From Actinomycetes bacterium (GTDB taxonomy: Bacteria; Actinomycetota; Actinomycetes; Propionibacteriales; Propionibacteriaceae), in NCBI GenBank assembly GCA_023393755.1, contig JAEXCA010000188.1, positions 1 to 8,902 on the forward strand: DNA of 8,902 nucleotides. The letters run 5' to 3'. Within the stretch, counting starts at the first letter, position 1. Every line of letters starts with the position of its first letter. The notes beneath the pieces are model-generated. The model ran no database searches. It was given only the letters and a program-made list of their open reading frames with translations, and was not told the DNA's origin. Below are positions 1 through 6,446 of this stretch, piece by piece. A program made the translations under genes and the position numbers.

Positions 1-1565
1 CGGCTGGCCTGCTCTCGGCCGGCGCCGCCGCGATCGTCGGCAGCCGGCTGGCCCGCGAGGCCGACGCCCGGGCCCGGGCGCGCCACGCCGACTGGGCCGC
101 CAACCCCTGCCCCGCCACCGCGATGCCGCTGCTGCTCGCGCTGGAGAGTGCGATGGCTCCGGACGAGGAACTCGACCGGGTGATCGCCCAGACTCCGGCG
201 AACGGCGTCGACGCGTACAGCGCCGCGTACCTGACGATGCGGGCCGGCTGGCTGGCCAACCGGCACGGCGACCTGGCCGGGGCGCTGGCCGAACTGTCCG
301 CCGCGCGCAGCCGGATGCCCGCCCACGAGGCCACCCTGCGGGCCGGGGAGGCCTACCTGCGGCTCAACCACGCCGAGTTTCCCCCGGCCGAGCTGCTGGC
401 TCCGGCGACCCCGGACAGCGCCGATCCCTACGGCGCCGACGCGCTCACCTCGGTCCGGATCGCCGTGCTGCTCGCGCAGGGCAGGACGACCAGCGCGGCC
501 GAACTGCTGACCAGCTTCGCGCCGGAGGATCGGATGCTGAAGGCCTACGGCGACGTCTGGCGGGATCTCGGCCTGGTCTTCGCCGGGGACATCGACCGGG
601 GGGTCGGGAAGGCCCTGCTCCACCTGGAGGAGGGACGGCAGGAGCTCAGCCTGGAATGCGTCGAGGCCTTCGGCTACACCGGGCTGCTCGGGCTCACCCT
701 GGCCGGCCGGATGCCCGACGCCACCCGGCTGCTGGACGACCTGCTCTCCACCTTCCCCTCCCAGTCGGTGCACAGCAACTACCGCGAGGCGATCCTCACC
801 CTCGGCGGGCTGCTGGCGCAGTGGCAGGGCCGTACCGCCCACGCCCGGGCGCTGGCCGCCCAGTCCCAGGACCGGGTCACCCCGGACGCCTCGGGGCCCT
901 TCCCGGGGATGGTTCCGGGCATGGTCGACCTGATCGTGCGCAGCGCGGTCGCCGGCGAGGACATCGCCGAGCCGCTCTGGCAGCTGGTCGAGCAGCATGC
1001 CGACGCCGGGTTCGTCGTCACGGCCCTGCTGGCCGGCCTGGTGGCGGTCGAGTACGGCCCGCAGGAGGCGATCGGCAGCAAGCTGCACGACCTGGCCGAA
1101 GCCACCGAGAGCCCGCTGATGCAGGCCATCGGGCGGTACCTGGCCGCCGCCACCCGGCTCGACACCGCCGCGATCGATGCCAGCGTGGCCGAACTGGTGG
1201 AGCTGGGCGCGATGATGGCCGCCATCCAGGGGGCGATCTTCTCCGCCCAGATCCTGCGGCAGCAGGGACGGCTGGAGGTTTCGGCCGAGGCCGCCCGGCG
1301 GGCCTGGGAGCTGGCGGCTCCGGCGGGTCCGGAACGCTGGGGGCTGTTCGGCCGGCTCTCGGAGTCGGTCGGCCTGTCCCGGCGCGAGTACGCGGTGCTG
1401 GATCTGCTCTCCGGCGGGCTGCCTACCCAGGAGGTCGCGGTCGCGCTCGGGATGAGCGCCCGGACGGTCGAGACCCACCTGCACAACGTCTCGCGCAAGG
1501 TGGGCCTCTCCGGCAAGGAGAACCTGGTCTACGCGGCGCAGACCTGGCTGCGGCCGCCCACCTGA
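1..1565 (+). CDS. LuxR-family transcriptional regulator, C-terminal part (5' end outside window)
   Basis: This is a DNA-binding regulator of the large LuxR type. The frame is open to the left edge (first full codon at base 3), so the ATG at 123 is probably internal; about 40 further residues precede it without a stop. The last 60 residues form a LuxR helix-turn-helix (bases about 1374-1550): LSRREYAVLDLLSGG, then the recognition region GMSARTVETHLHNVSRKVGL, ending in an alanine-rich helix. The preceding 450 or so residues are Ala/Leu/Arg-rich, helical and repetitive (for example GDLAGALAELSAARSRMP), like the TPR-like sensor region of LAL/MalT-type regulators. I infer that an N-terminal ATPase domain lies to the left; it is not visible here. 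No receiver domain is seen in the visible part. The target is unknown. The gene ends with TGA and is followed after 28 bp by a hairpin terminator. It converges on glmM and shares no operon with it. Confidence 0.85.
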   Translation, partial: AGLLSAGAAAIVGSRLAREADARARARHADWAANPCPATAMPLLLALESAMAPDEELDRVIAQTPANGVDAYSAAYLTMRAGWLANRHGDLAGALAELSAARSRMPAHEATLRAGEAYLRLNHAEFPPAELLAPATPDSADPYGADALTSVRIAVLLAQGRTTSAAELLTSFAPEDRMLKAYGDVWRDLGLVFAGDIDRGVGKALLHLEEGRQELSLECVEAFGYTGLLGLTLAGRMPDATRLLDDLLSTFPSQSVHSNYREAILTLGGLLAQWQGRTAHARALAAQSQDRVTPDASGPFPGMVPGMVDLIVRSAVAGEDIAEPLWQLVEQHADAGFVVTALLAGLVAVEYGPQEAIGSKLHDLAEATESPLMQAIGRYLAAATRLDTAAIDASVAELVELGAMMAAIQGAIFSAQILRQQGRLEVSAEAARRAWELAAPAGPERWGLFGRLSESVGLSRREYAVLDLLSGGLPTQEVAVALGMSARTVETHLHNVSRKVGLSGKENLVYAAQTWLRPPT

Positions 1566-1593
1566 GCCACCACGACCGGGCCCGGAATTGGCA

Positions 1594-1628
1594 GAGGGGC
1601 CGCGGGGACAGAGTCCTCCGGGCCCCTC
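1594..1628 (+). terminator. Hairpin terminator after the LuxR regulator gene
   Basis: GAGGGGCC (1594-1601) pairs perfectly with GGCCCCTC (1621-1628). Inside, after a 2x2 internal loop, GGGGAC (1604-1609) pairs with GTCCTC (1613-1618) with one G-U, around a three-base loop AGA. It starts 28 bp after the stop codon. No T-run follows, which is common for actinobacterial terminators. Because it is symmetrical it could also stop leftward transcripts from glmM, for which I see no closer strong hairpin. Confidence 0.65.
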
Positions 1629-1752
1629 CCGACAGAACGGGGGGCGATCTGCCGAACGTCCCAGCCGCGGCTTGTGGGGGGATTTGCGGCGTGGGGGGTG
1701 TGAGAAAGATTCAACCGGACGTACCACCGCCGGCCGTGGCGGAACCGGGAGG

Positions 1753-1782
1753 TTGCGCATCCCAACCGATCCAATTGCGCAT
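1753..1782. repeat. Direct repeat TTGCGCAT, two copies 22 bp apart
   Basis: TTGCGCAT occurs at 1753-1760 and 1775-1782, a start-to-start distance of 22 bp (about two helical turns), in the 284-bp gap between the convergent LuxR and glmM genes. The first copy is also flanked by a short inverted repeat, GGTTG (1751-1755) and CAACC (1763-1767). This stretch is less GC-rich than the genes around it. I see no convincing ORF or promoter here, and the role is unknown. Confidence 0.4.
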
Positions 1783-1849
1783 GGCGGGGCGTTTTCTACG
1801 GCGATCCTGATCCCCACTACGTACCGGTGGAGACCTGCTCAGCCGGCGG

Positions 1850-3211
1850 TCAGCGGGGCGACAGCGAGAGCCGCTGGCGGACCACCTCGGCCAGCCGCTC
1901 GGCGATCTCGCCGGCCTGCTCGGTGGTGGCCGCCTCGACCATCACCCGCACCAGCTGTTCGGTGCCCGAGGGCCGCAGCAGCACCCGTCCGGAGTCGCCG
2001 AGCTGCTTGGCCGCGGCGGTGACGGCCGCGTTCACGTCCGGGTCGATCCCGGCCCGGGCCTTGTTCACGCCGGGGACGTTCAGCAGCACCTGCGGGAAGC
2101 GGGTCACCACGCTGGCCAACTCGGCCAGGCTCCGGCCGCTGCGCACCACCTCGGCGGCCAGGTGCAGGGCGGTGAGAACGCCGTCGCCGGTGGTGGCGAA
2201 CTCGCTCATGATGACGTGGCCGGACTGCTCGCCACCGAGGGTGAAGCCGTTGGCGTTCATCGCCTCCAGCACGTAGCGGTCGCCCACCTTGGTGATGTCG
2301 ACCGCGATGCCGTGGCGCTTCATCGCCTGCAGGAACCCGAGATTGCTCATCACGGTGGCCACCACCGTGTCGCTGTGCAGGGTGTGGTCGGCCTTCATCG
2401 CGATCGCCAGGATCGCCATGATCTGGTCGCCGTCGACCAGCCTGCCGTCGGCGTCCACCGCCAGGCAGCGATCGGCGTCGCCGTCCAGCGCGATGCCCAG
2501 GTGAGCCCGATGGGCGACCACCGCCGCCTGCAGCGACTCCGGGTGCGTCGAGCCGGCGTTGTGGTTGATGTTCAGGCCGTCAGGTTCGGCGTTGATCATC
2601 ACCACCTCGGCGCCCTGCGCGGCGAAGGCGGCGGGAGCGGTCTGGTAGGCGGCTCCGTGGGCGGCGTCGATCACCACCTTGAGTCCGTCCAGGCTGCCGT
2701 CGGCGCCCAGGCTCGACACCAGGTGGGCGACGTAGCTCTCCGCGGCACCGAAGTCGGTGGTGACCCGGCCGACGCCGGGACCCACCGGACGCTGCCAGGG
2801 CTGGCCGATCCTGGCCTCGATGTCGTCCTCGAGGTCGTCGTCCAGCTTGACCCCGCCGCGGGCGAAGAACTTGATGCCGTTGTCCGGAGCCGGGTTGTGG
2901 CTGGCCGAGAGCATCACGCCCAGATCGGCGTCCAGTTCGTTGACCAGGTAGGCGACCCCGGGGGTGGGCACGACGCCCACCCGGATCACGTCCACCCCTG
3001 AGGCGGCCAGTCCGGCGATCACCGCCGCGCCGAGGAACTCCCCGGACGCCCGCGGGTCGCGGCCCACCAGGGCTCGGGGACGGTGGGAACCGAAAGCCCC
3101 GGCCTCTGCCAACACGTGGGCGGCGGCGCTGGACACCTGCAACGCGAGCTCGGGTGTGAGGTCGACGTTGGCGGTGCCGCGCACTCCGTCGGTGCCGAAG
3201 AGCCGGGGCAT
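1850..3211 (-). CDS. glmM: Phosphoglucosamine mutase GlmM
   Basis: Cytoplasmic enzyme that interconverts glucosamine-6-phosphate and glucosamine-1-phosphate, the second step toward UDP-GlcNAc for peptidoglycan. At 453 residues it has the normal family length, and all four domains of the alpha-D-phosphohexomutase fold are recognisable. The N-terminus is MPRLFGTDGVRG. The active-site loop SASHNP is at 102-107, with the phosphorylated serine at about 104. The metal-binding loop DGDADR is at 243-248, the sugar-binding loop GGEQSGH at 326-332 and the phosphate-binding loop RPSGTE at 413-418. The SASHNP form and the GTDGVRG start separate GlmM from phosphomannomutase. It is the last gene of rplM-rpsI-glmM, beginning 11 bp after the rpsI stop with no evident Shine-Dalgarno sequence, so translational coupling is likely. 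glmS, which often lies near glmM, is not in the window. Confidence 0.97.
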   Translation of the reverse strand: MPRLFGTDGVRGTANVDLTPELALQVSSAAAHVLAEAGAFGSHRPRALVGRDPRASGEFLGAAVIAGLAASGVDVIRVGVVPTPGVAYLVNELDADLGVMLSASHNPAPDNGIKFFARGGVKLDDDLEDDIEARIGQPWQRPVGPGVGRVTTDFGAAESYVAHLVSSLGADGSLDGLKVVIDAAHGAAYQTAPAAFAAQGAEVVMINAEPDGLNINHNAGSTHPESLQAAVVAHRAHLGIALDGDADRCLAVDADGRLVDGDQIMAILAIAMKADHTLHSDTVVATVMSNLGFLQAMKRHGIAVDITKVGDRYVLEAMNANGFTLGGEQSGHVIMSEFATTGDGVLTALHLAAEVVRSGRSLAELASVVTRFPQVLLNVPGVNKARAGIDPDVNAAVTAAAKQLGDSGRVLLRPSGTEQLVRVMVEAATTEQAGEIAERLAEVVRQRLSLSPR

Positions 3212-3222
3212 CGGTGGCGGGA

Positions 3223-3756
3223 TTACCGCTTGCTGTACTGCGGAGCCTTGCGGGCCTTCTTCAGGCCAGCCTTCTTGCGCTCCTTGACCCGGGCGTCGCG
3301 GGTGAGCAGACCGGCCTTCTTCAGTGCCGGACGGCTGGCCTCGGCGTCCACGCCGTTGAGCGCACGGGCGATGCCCAGCCGCAGCGCGCCGGCCTGACCG
3401 GTCACGCCACCGCCGACGATGGTGGCGATCACGTCGTAGGAGCCGACCACCGCGGCGGTCACGAAGGGCTCGTTGACGGTCTGCTGGTGCAGCTTGTTCG
3501 GGAAGTAGTCGTCCAGGCTGCGGCCGTTGATCGAGAACTGGCCGGTACCGGGGACGATCCGCACCCGGGCGATCGCCTCCTTGCGGCGGCCGGTCGCGGC
3601 CCCCGGGGCGACGACCGCCGGACGCCCGCCCGGCAGCGCGGTGCTCGGGACGGCCTCGGAGCGGTACGCGATCTCGCGGTCGCCCTCGGTGAAGGGAGCG
3701 AACTCGTCGGTGGTCTCAGTCTCTTCGACGACGTCGGTCACGGTCATTCCTGTCAC
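3223..3756 (-). CDS. rpsI: 30S ribosomal protein S9
   Basis: Ribosomal protein S9 (uS9) of the small subunit, whose basic C-terminal tail reaches the P-site tRNA. The conserved core begins at about residue 54 (ATGRRKEAIARVR) and runs through FSINGRSLDDYF (74-85), GGGVTGQAGALRLGIARAL (115-133) and the signature tail KKARKAPQYSKR. The first 50 or so residues form an acidic, low-complexity extension (for example DVVEETETTDEF), typical of actinobacterial S9 and the reason for its 177-residue length. The chosen start is a GTG whose GTGA overlaps the rplM stop by four bases. An ATG at 3747, three codons later, is the alternative (174 residues) but has AGGA directly against it, too close for a normal ribosome binding site. 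Either way it is coupled to rplM. Confidence 0.95.
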   Translation of the reverse strand: MTGMTVTDVVEETETTDEFAPFTEGDREIAYRSEAVPSTALPGGRPAVVAPGAATGRRKEAIARVRIVPGTGQFSINGRSLDDYFPNKLHQQTVNEPFVTAAVVGSYDVIATIVGGGVTGQAGALRLGIARALNGVDAEASRPALKKAGLLTRDARVKERKKAGLKKARKAPQYSKR

Positions 3757-4217
3757 TGGGCGATCTGGGTGATCTGGTAGGGCTGCGGCTTCTGGGCGGT
3801 GTGCGGGTGCTCGGGACCGGCGTACACCTTGAGCTTCTTGATCAGCTGGCGGCTGAGCTTGTTCTTCGGCAGCATCCCCCAGACCGCCCGCTCGACGGCC
3901 TTGCGGGGATCGGTGTCGAGCAGTTCGCCGTAGGGGATGGACTTCAGTCCGCCCGGGCGGCCCGAGTGCCGGTAGGCCAGCTTGTCGGTGCGCTTGTTGC
4001 CGGTGAGCGCGATCTTGGAGGCATTGACGACGACGACGAAGTCACCGGTGTCGACATGCGGGGCGAACTGCGCCTTGTGCTTGCCGCGGAGCAGGGTCGC
4101 GGCGGTCACGGCGAGGCGGCCCAGCACGACGTCCTCGGCATCGATCACGTGCCAGTTCCGGGAGACCTCCCCGGGCTTCGGGCTGTACGTAGACACGGGT
4201 CGTAGACCTGCTTCCAT
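3753..4217 (-). CDS. rplM: 50S ribosomal protein L13
   Basis: Ribosomal protein L13 (uL13), an early assembly protein of the large subunit. Diagnostic segments are WHVIDAEDVVLGRLA (22-36), LLRGKHKAQFAPHVDTGDF (42-60), YRHSGRPGGLKS (82-93), GMLPKNKLSRQ (114-124) and VYAGPEHPHTAQ (131-142). From the ATG at 4217 the protein has 154 residues. The usual family length of about 147 and the usual beginning (TYSPKPG) fit better with the GTG at 4196, which has GCAGG ten bases upstream. The ATG is kept because it is the outermost start, but the GTG is a serious alternative. It is the first gene of the operon, preceded by a strong promoter and about 58 untranslated bases. In E. coli L13 represses its own operon; I see no clear equivalent structure here. 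Confidence 0.96.
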   Translation of the reverse strand: MEAGLRPVSTYSPKPGEVSRNWHVIDAEDVVLGRLAVTAATLLRGKHKAQFAPHVDTGDFVVVVNASKIALTGNKRTDKLAYRHSGRPGGLKSIPYGELLDTDPRKAVERAVWGMLPKNKLSRQLIKKLKVYAGPEHPHTAQKPQPYQITQIAQ

Positions 4218-4281
4218 GAGTTGTCTTCAGTAACGGCGGGTGCGGGATTGCCCAGGGCAGACCACAGCGCAACGACGTCCA

Positions 4282-4310
4282 AGATTACCCCGCCGGATTC
4301 CGACGGTCAA
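4282..4310 (-). promoter_or_regulatory. Housekeeping sigma promoter of rplM-rpsI-glmM
   Basis: On the minus strand the -35 is TTGACC (4305-4310) and the -10 is TAATCT (4282-4287), separated by exactly 17 bp. These match the vegetative sigma consensus at five of six and four of six positions. Transcription would start near 4275, leaving about 58 untranslated bases before the rplM ATG. The leader contains a small hairpin (TGCC, CTG, GGCA) and nothing stronger. A strong promoter fits a ribosomal protein operon. Confidence 0.75.
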
Positions 4311-4336
4311 AACGCGGGCCGAGCCTACCCCGGGAC

Positions 4337-4368
4337 GGCCGTGGCGCACGCTCGGCGCGCGGGCGGCC
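4337..4368 (-). terminator. Hairpin after the lipocalin gene
   Basis: Seven bases beyond the lipocalin stop, the minus strand folds into a two-part hairpin. The outer stem GGCCG/CGGCC has 5 bp, an internal loop follows, and the inner stem GCGCGC/GTGCGC has 6 bp with one G-U around a CGAGC loop. There is no T-run. It separates lipocalin transcription from the rplM promoter just downstream. The high local GC makes chance pairing possible. Confidence 0.5.
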
Positions 4369-4375
4369 GGGTGGC

Positions 4376-4897
4376 TCAAGCGCCCAGTTGCGCGTCGTCC
4401 ACCGGACGGCCGGACTGCTCCGGCCGGGTCCACCGCCCCAGCTCGAAGCCCTGCCGGGTCGCCTCGGCGAGGAACTCGGCCTCGGTGCCGGCGTCGACCT
4501 GCGGTTCCCTGGCCAGCAGCCAGAGGTTCTCGTGGTCGGGGGTGCCGACCAGGGCGTGCCGGTAGCCGTCGTCGATCTTCAGCACCCAGTAGTCGGCCTG
4601 GGTGAACGGGATCCAACGCAGTGCGGCGGGCAGGAAGGTGACCTTCAGCCGGCCGGCGTGCTGGTCGTCCGGCACCGCCCGGCCGAGCGCCTGGGTGGGC
4701 TCGCCCTCCTCATTGATGCACCGGTTGTCGACCTTGACGGTGCCGTCCTCCTGCAGCGAGTACTCGGCGGTGATGTCGCGCGCGCCGTCGTCCTCGAACT
4801 TCAGCGGCAGCCGGCCGATCTCGAACCACAGCCCCAGGTAACGGGAGAGATCCAGCTCCTCGACCGAGGTGACCTCCGCGGGTTGTTCGCCGTTCAT
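4376..4897 (-). CDS. blc: Bacterial lipocalin (Blc-like), cytoplasmic
   Basis: A small-ligand-binding beta-barrel protein of 173 residues. The lipocalin signature lies near the N-terminus: YLGLWFEIGRLP (20-31) with the invariant Gly22 and Trp24, followed by ITAEYSLQEDGTVKV (42-56), LKVTFLP (84-90), DYWVLKIDDGYRHALVGTP (102-120) and LWLLAREP (125-132). Order and spacing match E. coli Blc and apolipoprotein D-like lipocalins, which bind fatty acids or lysophospholipids in the barrel. E. coli Blc is an outer-membrane lipoprotein; this one begins MNGEQPAEVTSVEELDLS, with no signal peptide or lipobox Cys, so it should stay in the cytoplasm. The frame is open far upstream, but only the ATG at 4897 has a good purine-rich ribosome binding site (GGAGAGG, about seven bases away) and begins at the conserved domain. 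It is monocistronic and divergent from gltA. The ligand cannot be read from the sequence. Confidence 0.9.
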   Translation of the reverse strand: MNGEQPAEVTSVEELDLSRYLGLWFEIGRLPLKFEDDGARDITAEYSLQEDGTVKVDNRCINEEGEPTQALGRAVPDDQHAGRLKVTFLPAALRWIPFTQADYWVLKIDDGYRHALVGTPDHENLWLLAREPQVDAGTEAEFLAEATRQGFELGRWTRPEQSGRPVDDAQLGA

Positions 4898-4941
4898 CTG
4901 CCTTCCTCTCCTCGAGTTCGGGCTCACCAGGCTAGTCCCCG

Positions 4942-4953
4942 GTCCGCGCGGAC
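4942..4953. promoter_or_regulatory. Perfect 12-bp palindrome upstream of the lipocalin gene
   Basis: GTCCGCGCGGAC is identical on both strands and centred about 50 bp upstream of the lipocalin ATG. A possible minus-strand -10 (TAGCCT, 4929-4934) lies between it and the gene, without a recognisable -35. The palindrome would then occupy the -10/-35 spacer, a classical repressor position. The alternating CG core can also arise by chance at this GC content. Confidence 0.35.
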
Positions 4954-4970
4954 GGGAGGGGGTCGTCGTC

Positions 4971-5128
4971 CCGGCCGGTGGATCGACCGGGCCGGCGCGG
5001 TGTCGCTGCCGGCTTCGACACCGCCGAGGTGGTGACGTTGGCGTCGACCAGCCAGGGGTGCCGGCGGCGGTGGCCGGTGCCGGGGCCGTTCGTTTCGCGG
5101 ATGTTACAGATCCGGCGAATCCGCCGGA
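4971..5128 (+). other. Run of inverted repeats in the lipocalin-gltA intergenic region
   Basis: The 270-bp divergent gap (4898-5167) has no credible gene but holds consecutive hairpins. The first is 4971-4995 (CCGGCCGGT with ACCGGGCCGG, 9 bp, one bulge). The second is 4997-5024 (GCGGTGTCG with CGACACCGC, 9 bp perfect, 10-base loop). The third is 5031-5049 (GGTGACG with CGTCGACC, 7 bp, one bulge, TTGG loop). The fourth is 5111-5128 (TCCGGCG with CGCCGGA, 7 bp perfect, AATC loop). They could be operators, a structured 5' leader or a small RNA. No known riboswitch class is recognised and no rho-independent T-run is present. Confidence 0.35.
5102..5110 (+). promoter_or_regulatory. Possible extended -10 promoter element of gltA
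   Basis: TGTTACAGA reads as an extended -10 (TG, one base, TACAGA) in the least GC-rich part of the gap, 58 bp before the gltA ATG. There is no matching -35 at 16-18 bp (the sequence there is GGGGCC). If it is real, transcription would start at about 5117, inside the perfect inverted repeat 5111-5128, which would then be well placed as a repressor site. Confidence 0.3.
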
Positions 5129-5135
5129 CACCGCA

Positions 5136-5164
5136 CGCGCCCGACGGTGCCGCCGTAGGGTGCG
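5136..5164 (+). promoter_or_regulatory. Hairpin that sequesters the gltA ribosome binding site
   Basis: CGCGCCC (5136-5142) pairs with GGGTGCG (5158-5164) with one G-U. After a single G/A mismatch, ACGG (5144-5147) pairs with CCGT (5153-5156) around loop TGCCG. The 11 bp therefore form a near-continuous stem. The only Shine-Dalgarno-like bases before gltA (TAGGG, 5156-5160) lie in its 3' arm, and the stem ends three bases before the ATG. This would lower translation initiation unless opened. Confidence 0.45.
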
Positions 5165-5167
5165 CCC

Positions 5168-6445
5168 ATGGCGGACGTTCTTCAGCTCAGGCATCCCGAC
5201 AGCGACACCGAGGCGGAGTTGGCGATCACCGACGGCACCATCCGCGCCACCGAGTTGCGCCGGTTCGTGGTGGGCGGCGAACCGCTGGCCACCTACGACC
5301 CCGGCTACGTCAACACCGCCTCCTGCCGCTCCTCGATCACCTACATCGACGGGGACGCCGGCATCCTGGAGTACCGCGGCTACCCGATCGAGCAGCTGGC
5401 CGAGCGGTCGACCTTCCTGGAGGTCGCCTGGCTGCTGCTCAACGGCGAACTGCCCACCGCAGCCGAACTGGCCGGCTGGGAGCAGTTGATCACCCAGCAC
5501 CGGATGCTGCCGGACAAGCTCAAGACCGTACTGGCCGGCTTCCCCTACGACGCCCATCCGATGACCATCCTGATGGCGTCGACAGCGGCCTTCTACTCGT
5601 TCTACCCGGACGCCCAGAACTTCGACGACCCCGACGCCCGGGCGCTGAACATCGCCCGGTTGATCGCCAAGATGCCGACCCTGGCCGCCTTCGCCTACCG
5701 CAAGGGCAAGGCCAAGCCGTACATCAACCCGGACGACGCCTACGGGTACTGCCACAACTTCCTGGCCATGCTGTTCAAGCAGGCCGAGCGGCGCTACGTC
5801 GCCGACGAACGGCTGATCCGGGCCGTCGAGGTGCTGTTCATCCTGCATGCCGACCACGAGCAGAACTGCTCGACCTCGGCCGTCCGCTCGGTGGCGAGCT
5901 CCGGCAATGACCTCTACACCTGTGTATCCGCCGGGGTCGGGGCCTTGCACGGGCCGCTGCACGGCGGCGCCAACGAGGCGGTACTGAAGATGCTGCGCGA
6001 GATCGGGACGGTGGACCGCGTGCCGGAGTTCATCGAGGGGGTCAAGGCCGGGAACGTGCGGATGATGGGCTTCGGCCACCGGGTCTACAAGAACTACGAC
6101 CCGCGGGCCCGGGTGATCAAGAAGGCGGTGGACGACGTCTTCGAGATCACCGGGGTGAACCCGCTGCTGCGGGTGGCCCAGGAGCTGGAGAAGTACGGGC
6201 TGACCGACGAGTACTTCGTCTCCCGGCGGCTCTACCCCAACGTCGACTTCTATTCCGGCCTGATCTACGAGGCGCTCGGCTTCCCGCCGGAGATGTTCAC
6301 CGTCCTGTTCGCCGTCCCCCGCACCGCCGGCTGGGCGGCCCAGTACCAGGAGTTCATCACCGATCCGGAGCAGAAGATCGCCCGGCCCAAGCAGATCTAC
6401 ACCGGCTACCCGCAGCGCGACTACGTCCCGCTCGACCGGCGCTGA
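5168..6445 (+). CDS. gltA: Citrate synthase, type II (hexameric class)
   Basis: Condenses oxaloacetate with acetyl-CoA to citrate, the entry step of the TCA cycle, in the cytoplasm. The 425 residues match type II bacterial citrate synthases such as mycobacterial GltA2 from start to end. Landmarks are SSITYIDGDAGILEYRGYPI (55-74), FILHADHEQNCSTS (224-237), GPLHGGAN (262-269), GFGHRVYKNYDPRAR (301-315), YPNVDFYSG (356-364) and the end IYTGYPQRDYV. The catalytic triad is intact: His265, His304 and Asp360, equivalent to E. coli His264, His305 and Asp362. The N-terminal extension with beta strands (residues 1-45) marks type II rather than the shorter type I or methylcitrate synthases. ATG at 5168 begins MADVLQL, like relatives. 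Its weak ribosome binding site lies inside a hairpin, and the leader has several inverted repeats, so regulation at this level is plausible. It is monocistronic and ends in tandem hairpins. Confidence 0.97.
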   Translation: MADVLQLRHPDSDTEAELAITDGTIRATELRRFVVGGEPLATYDPGYVNTASCRSSITYIDGDAGILEYRGYPIEQLAERSTFLEVAWLLLNGELPTAAELAGWEQLITQHRMLPDKLKTVLAGFPYDAHPMTILMASTAAFYSFYPDAQNFDDPDARALNIARLIAKMPTLAAFAYRKGKAKPYINPDDAYGYCHNFLAMLFKQAERRYVADERLIRAVEVLFILHADHEQNCSTSAVRSVASSGNDLYTCVSAGVGALHGPLHGGANEAVLKMLREIGTVDRVPEFIEGVKAGNVRMMGFGHRVYKNYDPRARVIKKAVDDVFEITGVNPLLRVAQELEKYGLTDEYFVSRRLYPNVDFYSGLIYEALGFPPEMFTVLFAVPRTAGWAAQYQEFITDPEQKIARPKQIYTGYPQRDYVPLDRR

Positions 6446-6446
6446 T

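Noticed and set aside
123..1565. Treating the ATG at 123 as the true start of the LuxR regulator
   Set aside because: The frame is open for 40 more codons to the left edge with typical coding composition, no ribosome binding site is evident before 123, and this regulator type is usually longer.
1727..1742. CCGCC/GGCGG hairpin as the glmM terminator
   Set aside because: It has only five base pairs, no T-run, and lies more than 100 bp beyond the glmM stop. The stronger hairpin at 1594-1628 is a better, possibly bidirectional, candidate.
656..1810. A 384-codon plus-strand frame overlapping the LuxR regulator
   Set aside because: It is Arg/Pro/Gly-rich with no recognisable domain and is a shadow of the LuxR frame, which carries a true helix-turn-helix.
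2162..3001. A 279-codon plus-strand frame antisense to glmM
   Set aside because: It consists of His/Val/Gly/Asp-rich runs that mirror glmM codons. glmM has all catalytic motifs on the opposite strand.
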